Shown: positions 1 through 7,032, counted from the stretch's first letter. The stretch is DNA of 11,597 nt from Verrucomicrobiota bacterium (GCA_026225155.1 JAMFSG010000202.1:1-11597), one strand, 5' to 3'. Numbers and translations: made by a program. Notes: generated by a model from the sequence alone, not told the origin.

Positions 1-1334
1 ATGCCGACGTTTTGGTGAAAAATATCTGCACCGATTCGCGCGCGGCCAGGGCGGGCGATTTGTTCTTTGCAATCAAAGGCGAAAAATTCGACGGCCACGA
101 TTTTCTCGAAGAAGTCGCGGCAAAAAAAGTCGCGGCGGTCGTGATCGAAAAGTCCAAAGTTCAAAGTCTAAAATCCAAAGTTCTGTCGGTCACGGTTTTG
201 GCGGTGGACGATGTGCGCATCGCGTTCGGAAAATTGGCTGCCGCGTATCGCGCGCAATTTGATTTACCCGTCGTTGCAGTCGGCGGCTCAAACGGCAAGA
301 CGACGACGAAAGAATTGCTCGCGTCCGTTTTGCGCCAGAAATTTTCGACGCTGTGGAGCGAAGCGAGTTTTAACAATGACATCGGCGTGCCGGCGACGTT
401 ATTGAAATTGGAAAAATCGCATCAGGCAGCAGTTTTGGAAGTCGGCACCAATCATCCGGGCGAACTCGCGCCGCTCGTTAAAATGATTCGGCCTAAATTT
501 GGCATCATCACGAACATCGGGCGCGAACATCTGGAATTTTTTGGCGACCTCGTGGGCGTCGCGCAGGAAGAAGGCTGGCTCGCGGAACTGTTACCAGCCG
601 ATGGAAAATTGTTTTTGAACGGCGACAGCGAATGGATGGAAAAAATTTCCGCACGCGCAAAAGCAAAAGTCGTTCGCGTTGGTTTTGGCGAAAAAAACGG
701 CTGGCGCGCGGGCAAAATTCGTTTGGATAAAAATGGCGTGACGTTTCAAGTCGCCGCGCCGGACGAAAATTTTTCGGGCGAATATCGGATCAATTTGCTC
801 GGCCGTCATCAAGTGACGAACGCGCTGTTTGCGATCGCCGTCGGTGCGGAACTCGGTTTGAGCCGTGAAGAAATCCAGCGCGGTTTGGCGGAAAGTCAGC
901 CGCAAAAAATGCGGATGCAATTTTGGGAGGCGAACGGCGTGCGCGTCTTGGACGACGCCTATAACGCGAATGCGGATTCGATGATTGCAGCATTGGAAAC
1001 CTTGCGCGATCTGCCATTGCAAGGCCGGCGCGTGGCGGTGCTAGGCGACATGGCGGAACTTGGCGCGCACAGCGCGGCGGCGCACGCGGAGATCGGAAAA
1101 TTCGCGGCGGAATCGAAGCTCGGCCAGTTGTTCACGGTCGGAAAAATGGGCGCAGTCACCGCGAAAGCGGCGCGCGATGCGGGCTTGGCGCGCGTGATGG
1201 AATTTGCCGATGTCGAAGGCGCGGTGATCGCCGTCCATAAAATTTTGAAACCCGGCGACGTGGTTTTGTTGAAAGCGTCACGGTCGTCAAGATTGGAACG
1301 GATCGCGGAAGCTTTGAAAGCGGAGAAAAACTGA
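1..1334 (+). CDS. murF: UDP-MurNAc-tripeptide--D-Ala-D-Ala ligase MurF (5' partial)
   Basis: Cytoplasmic Mur ligase that adds D-Ala-D-Ala to UDP-MurNAc-tripeptide using ATP. The frame is open to the left edge (ADVLVKN at bases 3-23), and about 20 N-terminal residues of a normal MurF are missing, so the gene starts outside the window. TTG at 12 is not a convincing start. Numbering from that TTG gives 440 residues. Visible motifs are the substrate-binding TDSR (7-10), the P-loop GSNGKTT (92-98), NNDIGVP (121-127), EVGTNHPGE (143-151), TNIGREHLE (167-175), LGRHQVTNA (263-271), LDDAYNAN (313-320), LGDMAELG (344-351) and KASRSSRLE (421-429), the last usually KGSR. Residues 47-58 are encoded by a heptamer repeat in a surface loop and look like an insertion. 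The stop is one base before mraY, which indicates co-transcription. Identity is certain. Confidence 0.96.
   Translation, partial: ADVLVKNICTDSRAARAGDLFFAIKGEKFDGHDFLEEVAAKKVAAVVIEKSKVQSLKSKVLSVTVLAVDDVRIAFGKLAAAYRAQFDLPVVAVGGSNGKTTTKELLASVLRQKFSTLWSEASFNNDIGVPATLLKLEKSHQAAVLEVGTNHPGELAPLVKMIRPKFGIITNIGREHLEFFGDLVGVAQEEGWLAELLPADGKLFLNGDSEWMEKISARAKAKVVRVGFGEKNGWRAGKIRLDKNGVTFQVAAPDENFSGEYRINLLGRHQVTNALFAIAVGAELGLSREEIQRGLAESQPQKMRMQFWEANGVRVLDDAYNANADSMIAALETLRDLPLQGRRVAVLGDMAELGAHSAAAHAEIGKFAAESKLGQLFTVGKMGAVTAKAARDAGLARVMEFADVEGAVIAVHKILKPGDVVLLKASRSSRLERIAEALKAEKN
150..184 (+). repeat. Degenerate 7-bp tandem repeat inside murF
   Basis: Five consecutive heptamers, AAGTCCA AAGTTCA AAGTCTA AAATCCA and AAGTTCT, run without a gap. 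They encode the low-complexity stretch KSKVQSLKSKVL in MurF, between the N-terminal domain core and the LSVTVLAVDD strand. Seven is not a multiple of three, so an ideal array reads as permutations of the same heptapeptide in every frame. The unit AAGTCCA has no stop codon in any of the six frames. The copies are partly decayed, suggesting an older insertion than the one in murG. Confidence 0.8.
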
Positions 1335-1335
1335 A

Positions 1336-2529
1336 ATGTTATTTTGGCTAAGCCAATGGATTTTGGATTGGGCGCACGGCAGCGATTGGGAATCGCGGCT
1401 GTCGTTTCTGCGTTTGTTCCGCTACATCACCGTGCGCGCGGCGGGCGCGGCGATCACGGCTTTGATTTTGAGCTGGTGGCTCGGACCGAAAATTATCCGC
1501 TGGCTGAAGCATTTGAAATTTGGTCAGGAATATGCCGACCGCGCGGAAGAAGCGGGCGATTTCAAGGCGCGCGTGTTGAGTAAAAAAGGGACGCCAACGA
1601 TGGGCGGAATTTTGATCGTCATGGCGCTGCTGATCTCGACAATGTTGTGGACGCAATGGAACGCGCAAGTGGAATTGACGATGCTCTCGGTTTTGGTTTT
1701 GGCGGGTTTGGGGTTTTACGACGACTACGCAAAAATTTTGAAGCAAAGCGGTGGTGGCACGCCGCCGCGCGTGAAATTGATCGTGCAATTTTCGCTCGCA
1801 GCGTTCGTGGGAATTTATCTGTGGAATTTACCGGCGCGCAGCGAGCTGATTTTGCCGAAAAGCAAAAGTGCTTTTGAGATTATCCACAGCAATCTGGTTT
1901 CGGATCTGATGTTGCCATTTTACAAATATCCGATTCACGTCGGCGTGGTGATCGGCGTTTTGGTCGTCCTGCTGGCGATTGTCGGCAGCTCGAACGCGGT
2001 GAATTTGACGGACGGTCTCGACGGTCTGGCCATCGGCTGCACGTTGATTGTAGGTTTTGTTTTTTTATTTTTTACCTACGTCGCGGGCAACGTGAAGGCG
2101 GCGGAATATTTGCAGATTCCGTATGTGCCGGGCGCGGGCGAACTGACGGTTTTTTGCGCGGCGTTGATCGGCGCGGGATTGGGATTTTTATGGTTCAACT
2201 GCCATCCGGCGCAAGTGTTCATGGGCGACACCGGATCGCTCGCGCTGGGCGGCGCGTTTGGAATCGTTGCCGTGCTGATTCATCAGCCGTTTGTGCTGGT
2301 GATTGCGGGCGGCGTTTTTGTGGCGGAAGCGGTTTCGGTCATTTTGCAAAAAAGCTGGTTTAAGTTCACGCGTTTGAAAACCGGCACGGGCCAACGGATT
2401 TTTCTGATGGCGCCGCTGCACCATCATTTTGAAAAAAAAGGCTGGTATGAATCGCAGGTCGTCATGCGGTTTTACATCTTGTGCGTGCTGTGCGCGGTCG
2501 TCGCGCTGGCGACGTTGAAATTGCGGTGA
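1336..2529 (+). CDS. mraY: Phospho-MurNAc-pentapeptide transferase MraY
   Basis: Integral membrane enzyme that transfers phospho-MurNAc-pentapeptide from UDP to undecaprenyl phosphate, making lipid I on the cytoplasmic face. It has 397 residues; E. coli has 360, with the extra length spread over loops. Diagnostic motifs are KKGTPTMGG (83-91), the catalytic pair D129-D130 in FYDDYAK, NAVNLTDGLDG (220-230), FMGDTGS (295-301, with catalytic D298) and MAPLHHHFEKKGW (358-370, with the HHH cluster at 362-364). About ten hydrophobic segments are visible. The ATG at 1336 lies one base after the murF stop, with GGAG at 1322-1325 as ribosome binding site. In most dcw clusters murD would follow; here about 290 bp with no recognisable gene do. 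Confidence 0.97.
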   Translation: MLFWLSQWILDWAHGSDWESRLSFLRLFRYITVRAAGAAITALILSWWLGPKIIRWLKHLKFGQEYADRAEEAGDFKARVLSKKGTPTMGGILIVMALLISTMLWTQWNAQVELTMLSVLVLAGLGFYDDYAKILKQSGGGTPPRVKLIVQFSLAAFVGIYLWNLPARSELILPKSKSAFEIIHSNLVSDLMLPFYKYPIHVGVVIGVLVVLLAIVGSSNAVNLTDGLDGLAIGCTLIVGFVFLFFTYVAGNVKAAEYLQIPYVPGAGELTVFCAALIGAGLGFLWFNCHPAQVFMGDTGSLALGGAFGIVAVLIHQPFVLVIAGGVFVAEAVSVILQKSWFKFTRLKTGTGQRIFLMAPLHHHFEKKGWYESQVVMRFYILCVLCAVVALATLKLR

Positions 2530-2819
2530 AATAAAATTTGTGAAACATCAAAAAAACATTGCTAAATCGCGCTTTGCTGCTTGCACGGCGGGCGCGGCGT
2601 TGTTATTTTTTTTCGCAGAAGCAGCGAGGCGCGTGACGGCTGGCGGATTTTCGGGCAATTTCAATTTTTCTACCGGCGGTCATTTCCGCGACGACTTCAT
2701 TCTGTTGACGGACCAAAATAATTTAACACGTCACGAAATTTTTCGAGGGAAAATTTCGCGGCGCAACAATCAAAAACAAAAAACCACCTCGATGAAAGGA
2801 CGCTTCGGCGCCAACACCC
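2530..2819. other. Intergenic region in the murD slot; no recognised gene
   Basis: About 290 bp between mraY and the LysM gene. The plus frame from GTG 2540 stays open to 2827 (95 codons) and would overlap the LysM start by 8 bp. It has no ribosome binding site, resembles no family I know, and its product is a patchwork of short hydrophobic, Phe-rich and basic pieces, so I do not call it a gene. The other two plus frames have several stops. The region is more A/T-rich than its flanks (runs of A and T near 2550, 2610 and 2770) and contains the inverted repeat at 2734-2758. It may be a leader for the LysM-ftsW-murG block or the scar of a deleted murD. No clear sigma70 promoter was found: TTGACG at 2705-2710 lacks a properly spaced -10. 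Confidence 0.6.
2734..2758. repeat. Perfect 9-bp inverted repeat upstream of the LysM gene
   Basis: CGAAATTTT (2734-2742) and AAAATTTCG (2750-2758) are exact reverse complements separated by 7 bases. The arms are A/T-rich, so an RNA hairpin would be weak, and no T-tract follows, which argues against a terminator. The symmetry would suit a dimeric DNA-binding protein. The function is unknown. Confidence 0.55.
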
Positions 2820-3656
2820 ATGAGTAACCCCAATCCATTCGTTCCCAAAGGCTCTTTGCTGGAGCAGCAAACCCAACGCCGTTCGCGGCTTAAACTCGCG
2901 GTGTTTTGCATTGTCGCCGTCGGCGTCACCGGCCTCGTCGCGATGCTGATTCAAGGTTGCAAACGTGACACGAGCACCGATCTCAATCCGTTGCCAGATG
3001 TGAGCACCAATTCATCGGTCACTGACACGAATCTTAATCCGCCGCTCACGACCGACACAAATACGGCACCGCCTATTTATGTTCCGCCGACCATCACAAA
3101 CACGCCGCCCACGCCGCCGCAACCACAGGTGACGCCGACCGTTGAAACCGGCGGAACCGAATATGTCGTGGTCGCAGGCGACACGCTCGGCAAGATCGCC
3201 AAGAAAAATGGCGTGAGCTTGAAAGCGCTCGAAGCTGCCAATCCGGGTGTTGATTCCAAACATCTGAAGGTCAAACAGAAATTGACCATTCCGGCGGGTG
3301 GTTCATCTGCAACGGCGACTCCGGCAGCAGCTACGGCTGATGCGACGGCGGCGGACACCGGCAGCGAAACGACTTACATCGTCAAGTCTGGCGACACGTT
3401 GCATAAAATTGCCAAGAAATTTCATGTGAGCGTCAAAGCCATCGAAGCGGCCAATTCAAACGTGGATCCGAACCACATCAAGGTTGGTAAAAAATTGAAT
3501 ATCCCGGTGAAGGCCGCAACTGCCGCACCAGTTCAACCGACGCCGGCATCCGCGCCAGTGCCGGACAACACGACCGCACCGGTTGCGCAGCCGATTTCCA
3601 GCACACCGCCCACGCTGACGACACCGGCTTCGGCCACACCGGCTCCGACGAAATAA
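2820..3656 (+). CDS. Two-LysM-domain membrane-anchored envelope protein
   Basis: A 278-residue protein that probably binds peptidoglycan through LysM domains. Residues 1-25 are polar and end in RRSRLK. Residues 26-45 are hydrophobic and run into LIQGC (43-47), which could be a lipobox with Cys47 as the lipidated residue; the Gln at -2 is unusual, so a plain membrane anchor is also possible. A Pro/Thr/Asn-rich linker spans 50-110. LysM 1 spans about 113-158 (YVVVAGDTLGKIAKK) and LysM 2 about 184-230 (YIVKSGDTLHKIAKKFHVS). They are close copies joined by an Ala/Thr linker, and the tail (231-278) is Ala/Pro/Thr-rich. No catalytic domain is present. It lies immediately before ftsW, where murD is usual, so a septal wall-anchoring role is likely but inferred. 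The ATG at 2820 has only a distant AAAGGA as a possible ribosome site. Confidence 0.88.
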   Translation: MSNPNPFVPKGSLLEQQTQRRSRLKLAVFCIVAVGVTGLVAMLIQGCKRDTSTDLNPLPDVSTNSSVTDTNLNPPLTTDTNTAPPIYVPPTITNTPPTPPQPQVTPTVETGGTEYVVVAGDTLGKIAKKNGVSLKALEAANPGVDSKHLKVKQKLTIPAGGSSATATPAAATADATAADTGSETTYIVKSGDTLHKIAKKFHVSVKAIEAANSNVDPNHIKVGKKLNIPVKAATAAPVQPTPASAPVPDNTTAPVAQPISSTPPTLTTPASATPAPTK

Positions 3657-3659
3657 GTT

Positions 3660-3683
3660 CCGCGAAAACGCGGTTGGCTTTTT
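3660..3683 (+). terminator. Weak hairpin with T-run between LysM gene and ftsW
   Basis: CCGCG (3660-3664), AAAA, then CGCGG (3669-3673) form a short GC stem, and a run of five T begins six bases later at 3679. The stem is only 5 bp and the T-run is displaced. It could therefore be a leaky terminator or attenuator, or simply an mRNA hairpin tuning ftsW translation, whose start is 12 bases beyond the T-run. The spacing to ftsW suggests read-through rather than an operon end. Confidence 0.3.
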
Positions 3684-3694
3684 GAAAAATTGAG

Positions 3695-4852
3695 ATGAAA
3701 GTCGCCGTCACAACTCTGGCCTTTTGCGTCGCCGCCCTGCTCGCGCTGGGATTGGTGATGCTTTACAGCTCGAGCATGACGCAAGTCGGTGCGCAATATT
3801 TGAAATCCCAGTTGATCTGGTGCGTGCTCGGCTGCGTCCTCTGCGTGACGGCGACTTCGCTTGATTATCAAGTGCTGAAAAAAATTGCCTGGCCGCTGTT
3901 CTTTTTTTCAGTCGTCCTGCTCATTTTAGTTTTGCTGCCACTGCCGCACGGCTTGACCAAAAAAATTAACGGCGCGCATCGCTGGTTCATTTTGCCGGGA
4001 ATGCGTTTGCAACCGTCCGAACTCGGCAAGCTCGCGCTTCTCATTGTTCTCGCGTGGTATGTTGACCGTTTTCAACGGCACATGCAGACGTTTAAATGGG
4101 GCATCGTTTTTCCGATGGGCATCATTGCCACGATGCTCGCCGTAATATTCGTCGAACCGGATCGCGGCACGACAATTCTTCTCGCCGCCTTCAGCGGTTC
4201 CATGTTGTTGCTTGCGGGCGTCCGTTGGAAATTTATCGTGCCGCCCGTGATTCTCGCTGCGCTCGGCCTCGTCGTTTCCATTTTGCATGACCCGATGCGG
4301 ATGCGCCGCATTTTCAGTTGGTGGGATTTGGAAGAACACAAAGACGGCGTCGGCTACCAAGCCTATCAAGCGATGATCGCGCTCGGCTCCGGCGGCTGGA
4401 CCGGCCTCGGCCTCGGCAACGGTCGCCAAAAAAATGGGTTTGTTCCCGAACATCACACGGATTTTATTTTTTCCATCATCGGCGAGGAACTCGGTTTGGT
4501 CGCCACGCTGCTCGTCGTCATTGCGTTTGTCGTCATCGTGCTGTGCGGAATTTATATTGCGCTGCACGCGCGCGAAACGTTTGGCACGATGCTCGCGGCC
4601 GGCATCACTTTGTTGATCGGTTTGCAGGCCGCGATCAACATCGGCGTCGTCACCAGCGCGTTGCCGAACAAGGGTTTGCCGCTGCCGTTCATCAGCTACG
4701 GCGGCTCGAACTTGCTGGCGATGCTGACGTGCGTTGGCATTTTATTAAGCGTCGCGCGCCGTGCGAATCCATCGAGAATTTCCGCGTCGGATTTTGTCGC
4801 CGAGGAAAACCCCAAACGTAAACGCAATCCTTTTGCCGCGTCGGCAATATGA
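3695..4852 (+). CDS. ftsW: SEDS-family septal peptidoglycan glycosyltransferase FtsW
   Basis: Polytopic membrane protein of 385 residues that polymerises lipid II glycan strands at the septum together with a class B PBP. The N-terminal cytoplasmic region is almost absent and the first membrane helix begins by residue 4. Conserved SEDS motifs are NGAHRWF (92-98), QPSELGKLA (106-114), EPDRGTT (154-160), GVGYQAYQAMIALGSGG (218-234), LGNGRQKNGFVPEHHTDFIF (240-259, including the catalytic-site Asp256 equivalent to E. coli FtsW Asp297) and LPLPFISYGGSNLL (328-341). A basic C-terminal tail (374-380) follows the last helix. FtsW is preferred over RodA because of the dcw context before murG. The stop overlaps the murG start by 4 bp (ATGA), implying translational coupling. 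Confidence 0.95.
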   Translation: MKVAVTTLAFCVAALLALGLVMLYSSSMTQVGAQYLKSQLIWCVLGCVLCVTATSLDYQVLKKIAWPLFFFSVVLLILVLLPLPHGLTKKINGAHRWFILPGMRLQPSELGKLALLIVLAWYVDRFQRHMQTFKWGIVFPMGIIATMLAVIFVEPDRGTTILLAAFSGSMLLLAGVRWKFIVPPVILAALGLVVSILHDPMRMRRIFSWWDLEEHKDGVGYQAYQAMIALGSGGWTGLGLGNGRQKNGFVPEHHTDFIFSIIGEELGLVATLLVVIAFVVIVLCGIYIALHARETFGTMLAAGITLLIGLQAAINIGVVTSALPNKGLPLPFISYGGSNLLAMLTCVGILLSVARRANPSRISASDFVAEENPKRKRNPFAASAI

Positions 4853-6036
4853 ATTCTTCGACCGGAAAAAAACCGTTCATCGCCATCGCGTGCGGCGGAA
4901 CGGGGGGACATCTCTTTCCCGGACTCGCCGTCGCGGAACAATTGCGTGCGCGCGGTTGTGAGGTTGCGCTGTTGATCTCGCCCAAAGAGGTGGATCAACA
5001 ATCCGTAAAAACCGCAACCGGCATGGAAATTTTCACGCTGCCCGCCGTCGGCCTGCAAAACCGGAATTATTTTTCATTCACGAAAAGCGTTTGGAAATCT
5101 TTCCGCGCCACGCAAAAAATTTTCAAAAATCGCCGCCCGCAAGCCGTGCTTGCAATGGGCGGATTCACCAGCGCGCCGCCCATTCTCGCCGCCTATTTTT
5201 CCGGCGTGAAAACATTTCTGCACGAGTCCAACACCGTTCCCGGCCGCGCCAACCGGTTGCTCACGCACCTTGCCGACGCCGCCTTCGTCGGTTTTCCCGA
5301 CGCCGCCGCGCGGCTGAAAATGAAGGCCGTCGCGACCACCGGCACGCCCGTGCGTCCGCAATTTTCCCCAGAATCCAGAATCCAGAATCCAGAATCCACT
5401 TGCCGCACCGCCCTCGGTTTGGAACCCAACCTCCCCACGATTTTGGTCGTCGGCGGCAGCCAGGGCGCGAGCGGTTTGAACGAACTGATTTTGTCCGCGC
5501 TGCCGTTGCTCGCCGAAAAAAACTGGCAATGGCTGCATCTCACCGGCGCGAACGATTTTGAAAAAGTCAAAGCCGCCTACGCCGCCTGCGGAATGAAAGC
5601 GGTCGTGAAACCATTTCTCGCCGAAATGGATCGGGCGCTCGGCGCGGCCACCGCGTGCGTGAGCCGTTCCGGTGCGTCATCATTGGCGGAAATGGCCGCG
5701 ATGCGTTTGCCCTCATTGCTCGTGCCGCTGCCGACTTCGGCGGACAACCACCAGTCTTTCAACGCCGTGGCATTTGTAAAAACCGGCGCGGCAAAATCTG
5801 TTGAACAAAGAAAAACCACGCCGGCACAGGTCGTGGCCATTTTGAACGAACTGGTTGCCGACGAATCCGTCCGGGCAAAAATGCAGGCCGCGCTCGCCGA
5901 ATGGCACACGCCGAAAGCGGCGGAACAGATCGCCGAAGAAATTTTGCAACTCAGCGCGCGGCGCAAAATGGTGTCGCACAAACACAGCCATGATTGCGGT
6001 TGCAGTGCGCATCACTCGACCAAGACCGCGCATTGA
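4849..6036 (+). CDS. murG: Lipid II synthase MurG with heptamer insert and His/Cys-rich tail
   Basis: Peripheral membrane GT-B glycosyltransferase that adds GlcNAc from UDP-GlcNAc to lipid I. It has 395 residues; about 355-365 is usual. Motifs are GGTGGHLFPGLAVA (16-29, with His21), HESNTVPGRANR (125-136), GTPVRP (165-170), GGSQGA (202-207) for the second Rossmann domain, SRSGASSLAEMAA (272-284, with the UDP-contacting Glu281) and the SADNHQSFNA segment (297-306). Two oddities add length. Residues 174-183 (PESRIQNPES) are encoded by a perfect heptamer array in the linker between the two domains. After the normal C-terminal helix comes a tail at 377-395 with six His and two Cys. The gene overlaps ftsW by 4 bp and stops three bases before murB. 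murC, often found here, is absent. Confidence 0.95.
   Translation: MNSSTGKKPFIAIACGGTGGHLFPGLAVAEQLRARGCEVALLISPKEVDQQSVKTATGMEIFTLPAVGLQNRNYFSFTKSVWKSFRATQKIFKNRRPQAVLAMGGFTSAPPILAAYFSGVKTFLHESNTVPGRANRLLTHLADAAFVGFPDAAARLKMKAVATTGTPVRPQFSPESRIQNPESTCRTALGLEPNLPTILVVGGSQGASGLNELILSALPLLAEKNWQWLHLTGANDFEKVKAAYAACGMKAVVKPFLAEMDRALGAATACVSRSGASSLAEMAAMRLPSLLVPLPTSADNHQSFNAVAFVKTGAAKSVEQRKTTPAQVVAILNELVADESVRAKMQAALAEWHTPKAAEQIAEEILQLSARRKMVSHKHSHDCGCSAHHSTKTAH
5369..5396 (+). repeat. Perfect 7-bp tandem repeat (CAGAATC x4) inside murG
   Basis: Four exact copies of CAGAATC run from 5369 to 5396, with partial matches at the edges (CC before, CAC after). They encode PESRIQNPES in the MurG inter-domain linker. 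The unit has no stop codon in any of the six frames, so it can land in coding DNA without truncating it. Its copies are identical, unlike the decayed array in murF, so it is probably younger or still expanding and contracting. Confidence 0.9.
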
Positions 6037-6039
6037 AAC

Positions 6040-6981
6040 ATGACGTCCGTTCCTGATATTTTGGCAAAGTCCGCGTCGTTGAATTTCGCCGCTGAACTTG
6101 CCGCGCTCATTTCAAGCGCAGCCTTGTTGCGTCGTGACGAGCCGATGGCGAGACACACTACCTTGCGGGTCGGTGGTCCGGCGGATGTTTACATTGAGCC
6201 GGCTTCGGAAGCGGATTTGGCGGCAGTGTTGAAATTTTGTGGCGCGCATAAAATTAAATTTTTCATCCTCGGTCGCGGTTCAAATCTGCTCGTGCGCGAT
6301 GCCGGTTTTCGCGGCGTCGTGATCTGCCTCGCGCAACCGATGTTCAGCAAAATTGAGATCAACGGCGAACGGATGATTTTCGGCGCCGGCGCACGGTTGA
6401 AGCATGTCGCGGTTGAGGCGCGACGCAATGGCATCGCGGGCATGGAATTTCTCGAAGGCATTCCGGGCAGTGTTGGCGGGGCTTTGCGCATGAACGCGGG
6501 CGCGATGGCGAGCGCGACCTTTGATGTTGTCGAATCGGTGCGCGTGATGGATTTTGCCGGCGAAGTGCGTGAGTTCGTGCCGAATGACATGGCGGTTGAA
6601 TATCGCAGTTGCGCGACGTTGAAAAAATACATCGCGCTGGGTGCCGTGCTGCGCGGCAAGCCAGATTCGATGGTGGAGATCGGGCAGCGCATGACGGCTT
6701 ACAGCGAGAAACGCTGGGCGTCGCAGCCCGCCGCGCCGAGCGCCGGTTGCGCGTTCAAAAATCCGCCGACGATTCCGGCGGGCCGGTTGATTGACGAGAT
6801 GGGCTTGAAAGGCACACGCGTCGGCGGCGCTTCGGTGTCGCAGGAGCACGGCAATTTCATCGTGAACGACGGCAAGGCGACGGCGCAGGACGTTTTGGAT
6901 TTGATCGCGCTTTTGAAAGCAAAAGTCAAAGCGGCGAGCGGAATCGAATTGCACACGGAAGTCGAGATCATCGGCGGTTAA
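6040..6981 (+). CDS. murB: UDP-N-acetylenolpyruvoylglucosamine reductase MurB
   Basis: Cytoplasmic FAD enzyme that reduces UDP-GlcNAc-enolpyruvate to UDP-MurNAc with NADPH. It has 313 residues. The FAD-binding parts are HTTLRVGGPADVYI (39-52), ILGRGSNLLVRD (76-87), GAGARLKHVA (115-124) and the MEFLEGIPGSVGGALRMNAG run (135-154). The substrate domain has EYR (187-189, with Arg189), SAGCAFKNP (234-242), PAGRLIDEMGLKG (246-258), HGNFIVN (270-276) and TEVEIIG (306-312, with Glu307). The short single-insert layout fits the type II (Gram-positive-like) form. Cys237 occupies the place of the proton-donating Ser (Ser229 in E. coli). A stretch of about 35 residues precedes the first motif, longer than in compact homologues. 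ATG 6040 follows the murG stop by three bases. Confidence 0.95.
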   Translation: MTSVPDILAKSASLNFAAELAALISSAALLRRDEPMARHTTLRVGGPADVYIEPASEADLAAVLKFCGAHKIKFFILGRGSNLLVRDAGFRGVVICLAQPMFSKIEINGERMIFGAGARLKHVAVEARRNGIAGMEFLEGIPGSVGGALRMNAGAMASATFDVVESVRVMDFAGEVREFVPNDMAVEYRSCATLKKYIALGAVLRGKPDSMVEIGQRMTAYSEKRWASQPAAPSAGCAFKNPPTIPAGRLIDEMGLKGTRVGGASVSQEHGNFIVNDGKATAQDVLDLIALLKAKVKAASGIELHTEVEIIGG

Positions 6982-6989
6982 AATCAAAA

Positions 6990-7032
6990 CGCAACCAAAA
7001 TGGTTGCGCTTGACTTCCAAAGTGGTTGCGCT
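6990..7032. promoter_or_regulatory. Operator: three TGGTTGCG half-sites
   Basis: CGCAACCA (6990-6997) and TGGTTGCG (7001-7008) form a perfect 8-bp inverted repeat with a 3-base centre. The same half-site recurs at 7023-7030. The two direct copies extend to 10 bp (TGGTTGCGCT at 7001-7010 and 7023-7032) and lie 22 bp apart, about two helical turns, so they face the same side of the DNA. They flank and overlap the promoter elements. This layout is typical of operators for ribbon-helix-helix autorepressors, and the next gene encodes one. That the two interact is inferred. Confidence 0.75.

Noticed and set aside
12..14. TTG at 12 as the murF start
   Set aside because: The frame is open upstream to the window edge, and the usual MurF N-terminal segment before the TDSR motif would be lost, so the real start is outside the window.
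2540..2827. 95-codon GTG-start frame between mraY and the LysM gene
   Set aside because: No ribosome binding site, no family resemblance and irregular composition. I describe the region as an intergenic stretch rather than a gene, though a small protein cannot be excluded.
4318..4821. 167-codon plus-strand frame inside ftsW
   Set aside because: It is extremely Arg-rich, in the wrong frame of a certain membrane protein gene, and has no ribosome binding site.
5369..5396. CRISPR-like array in murG
   Set aside because: The unit is 7 bp and directly tandem with no spacers, so it is a short tandem repeat.
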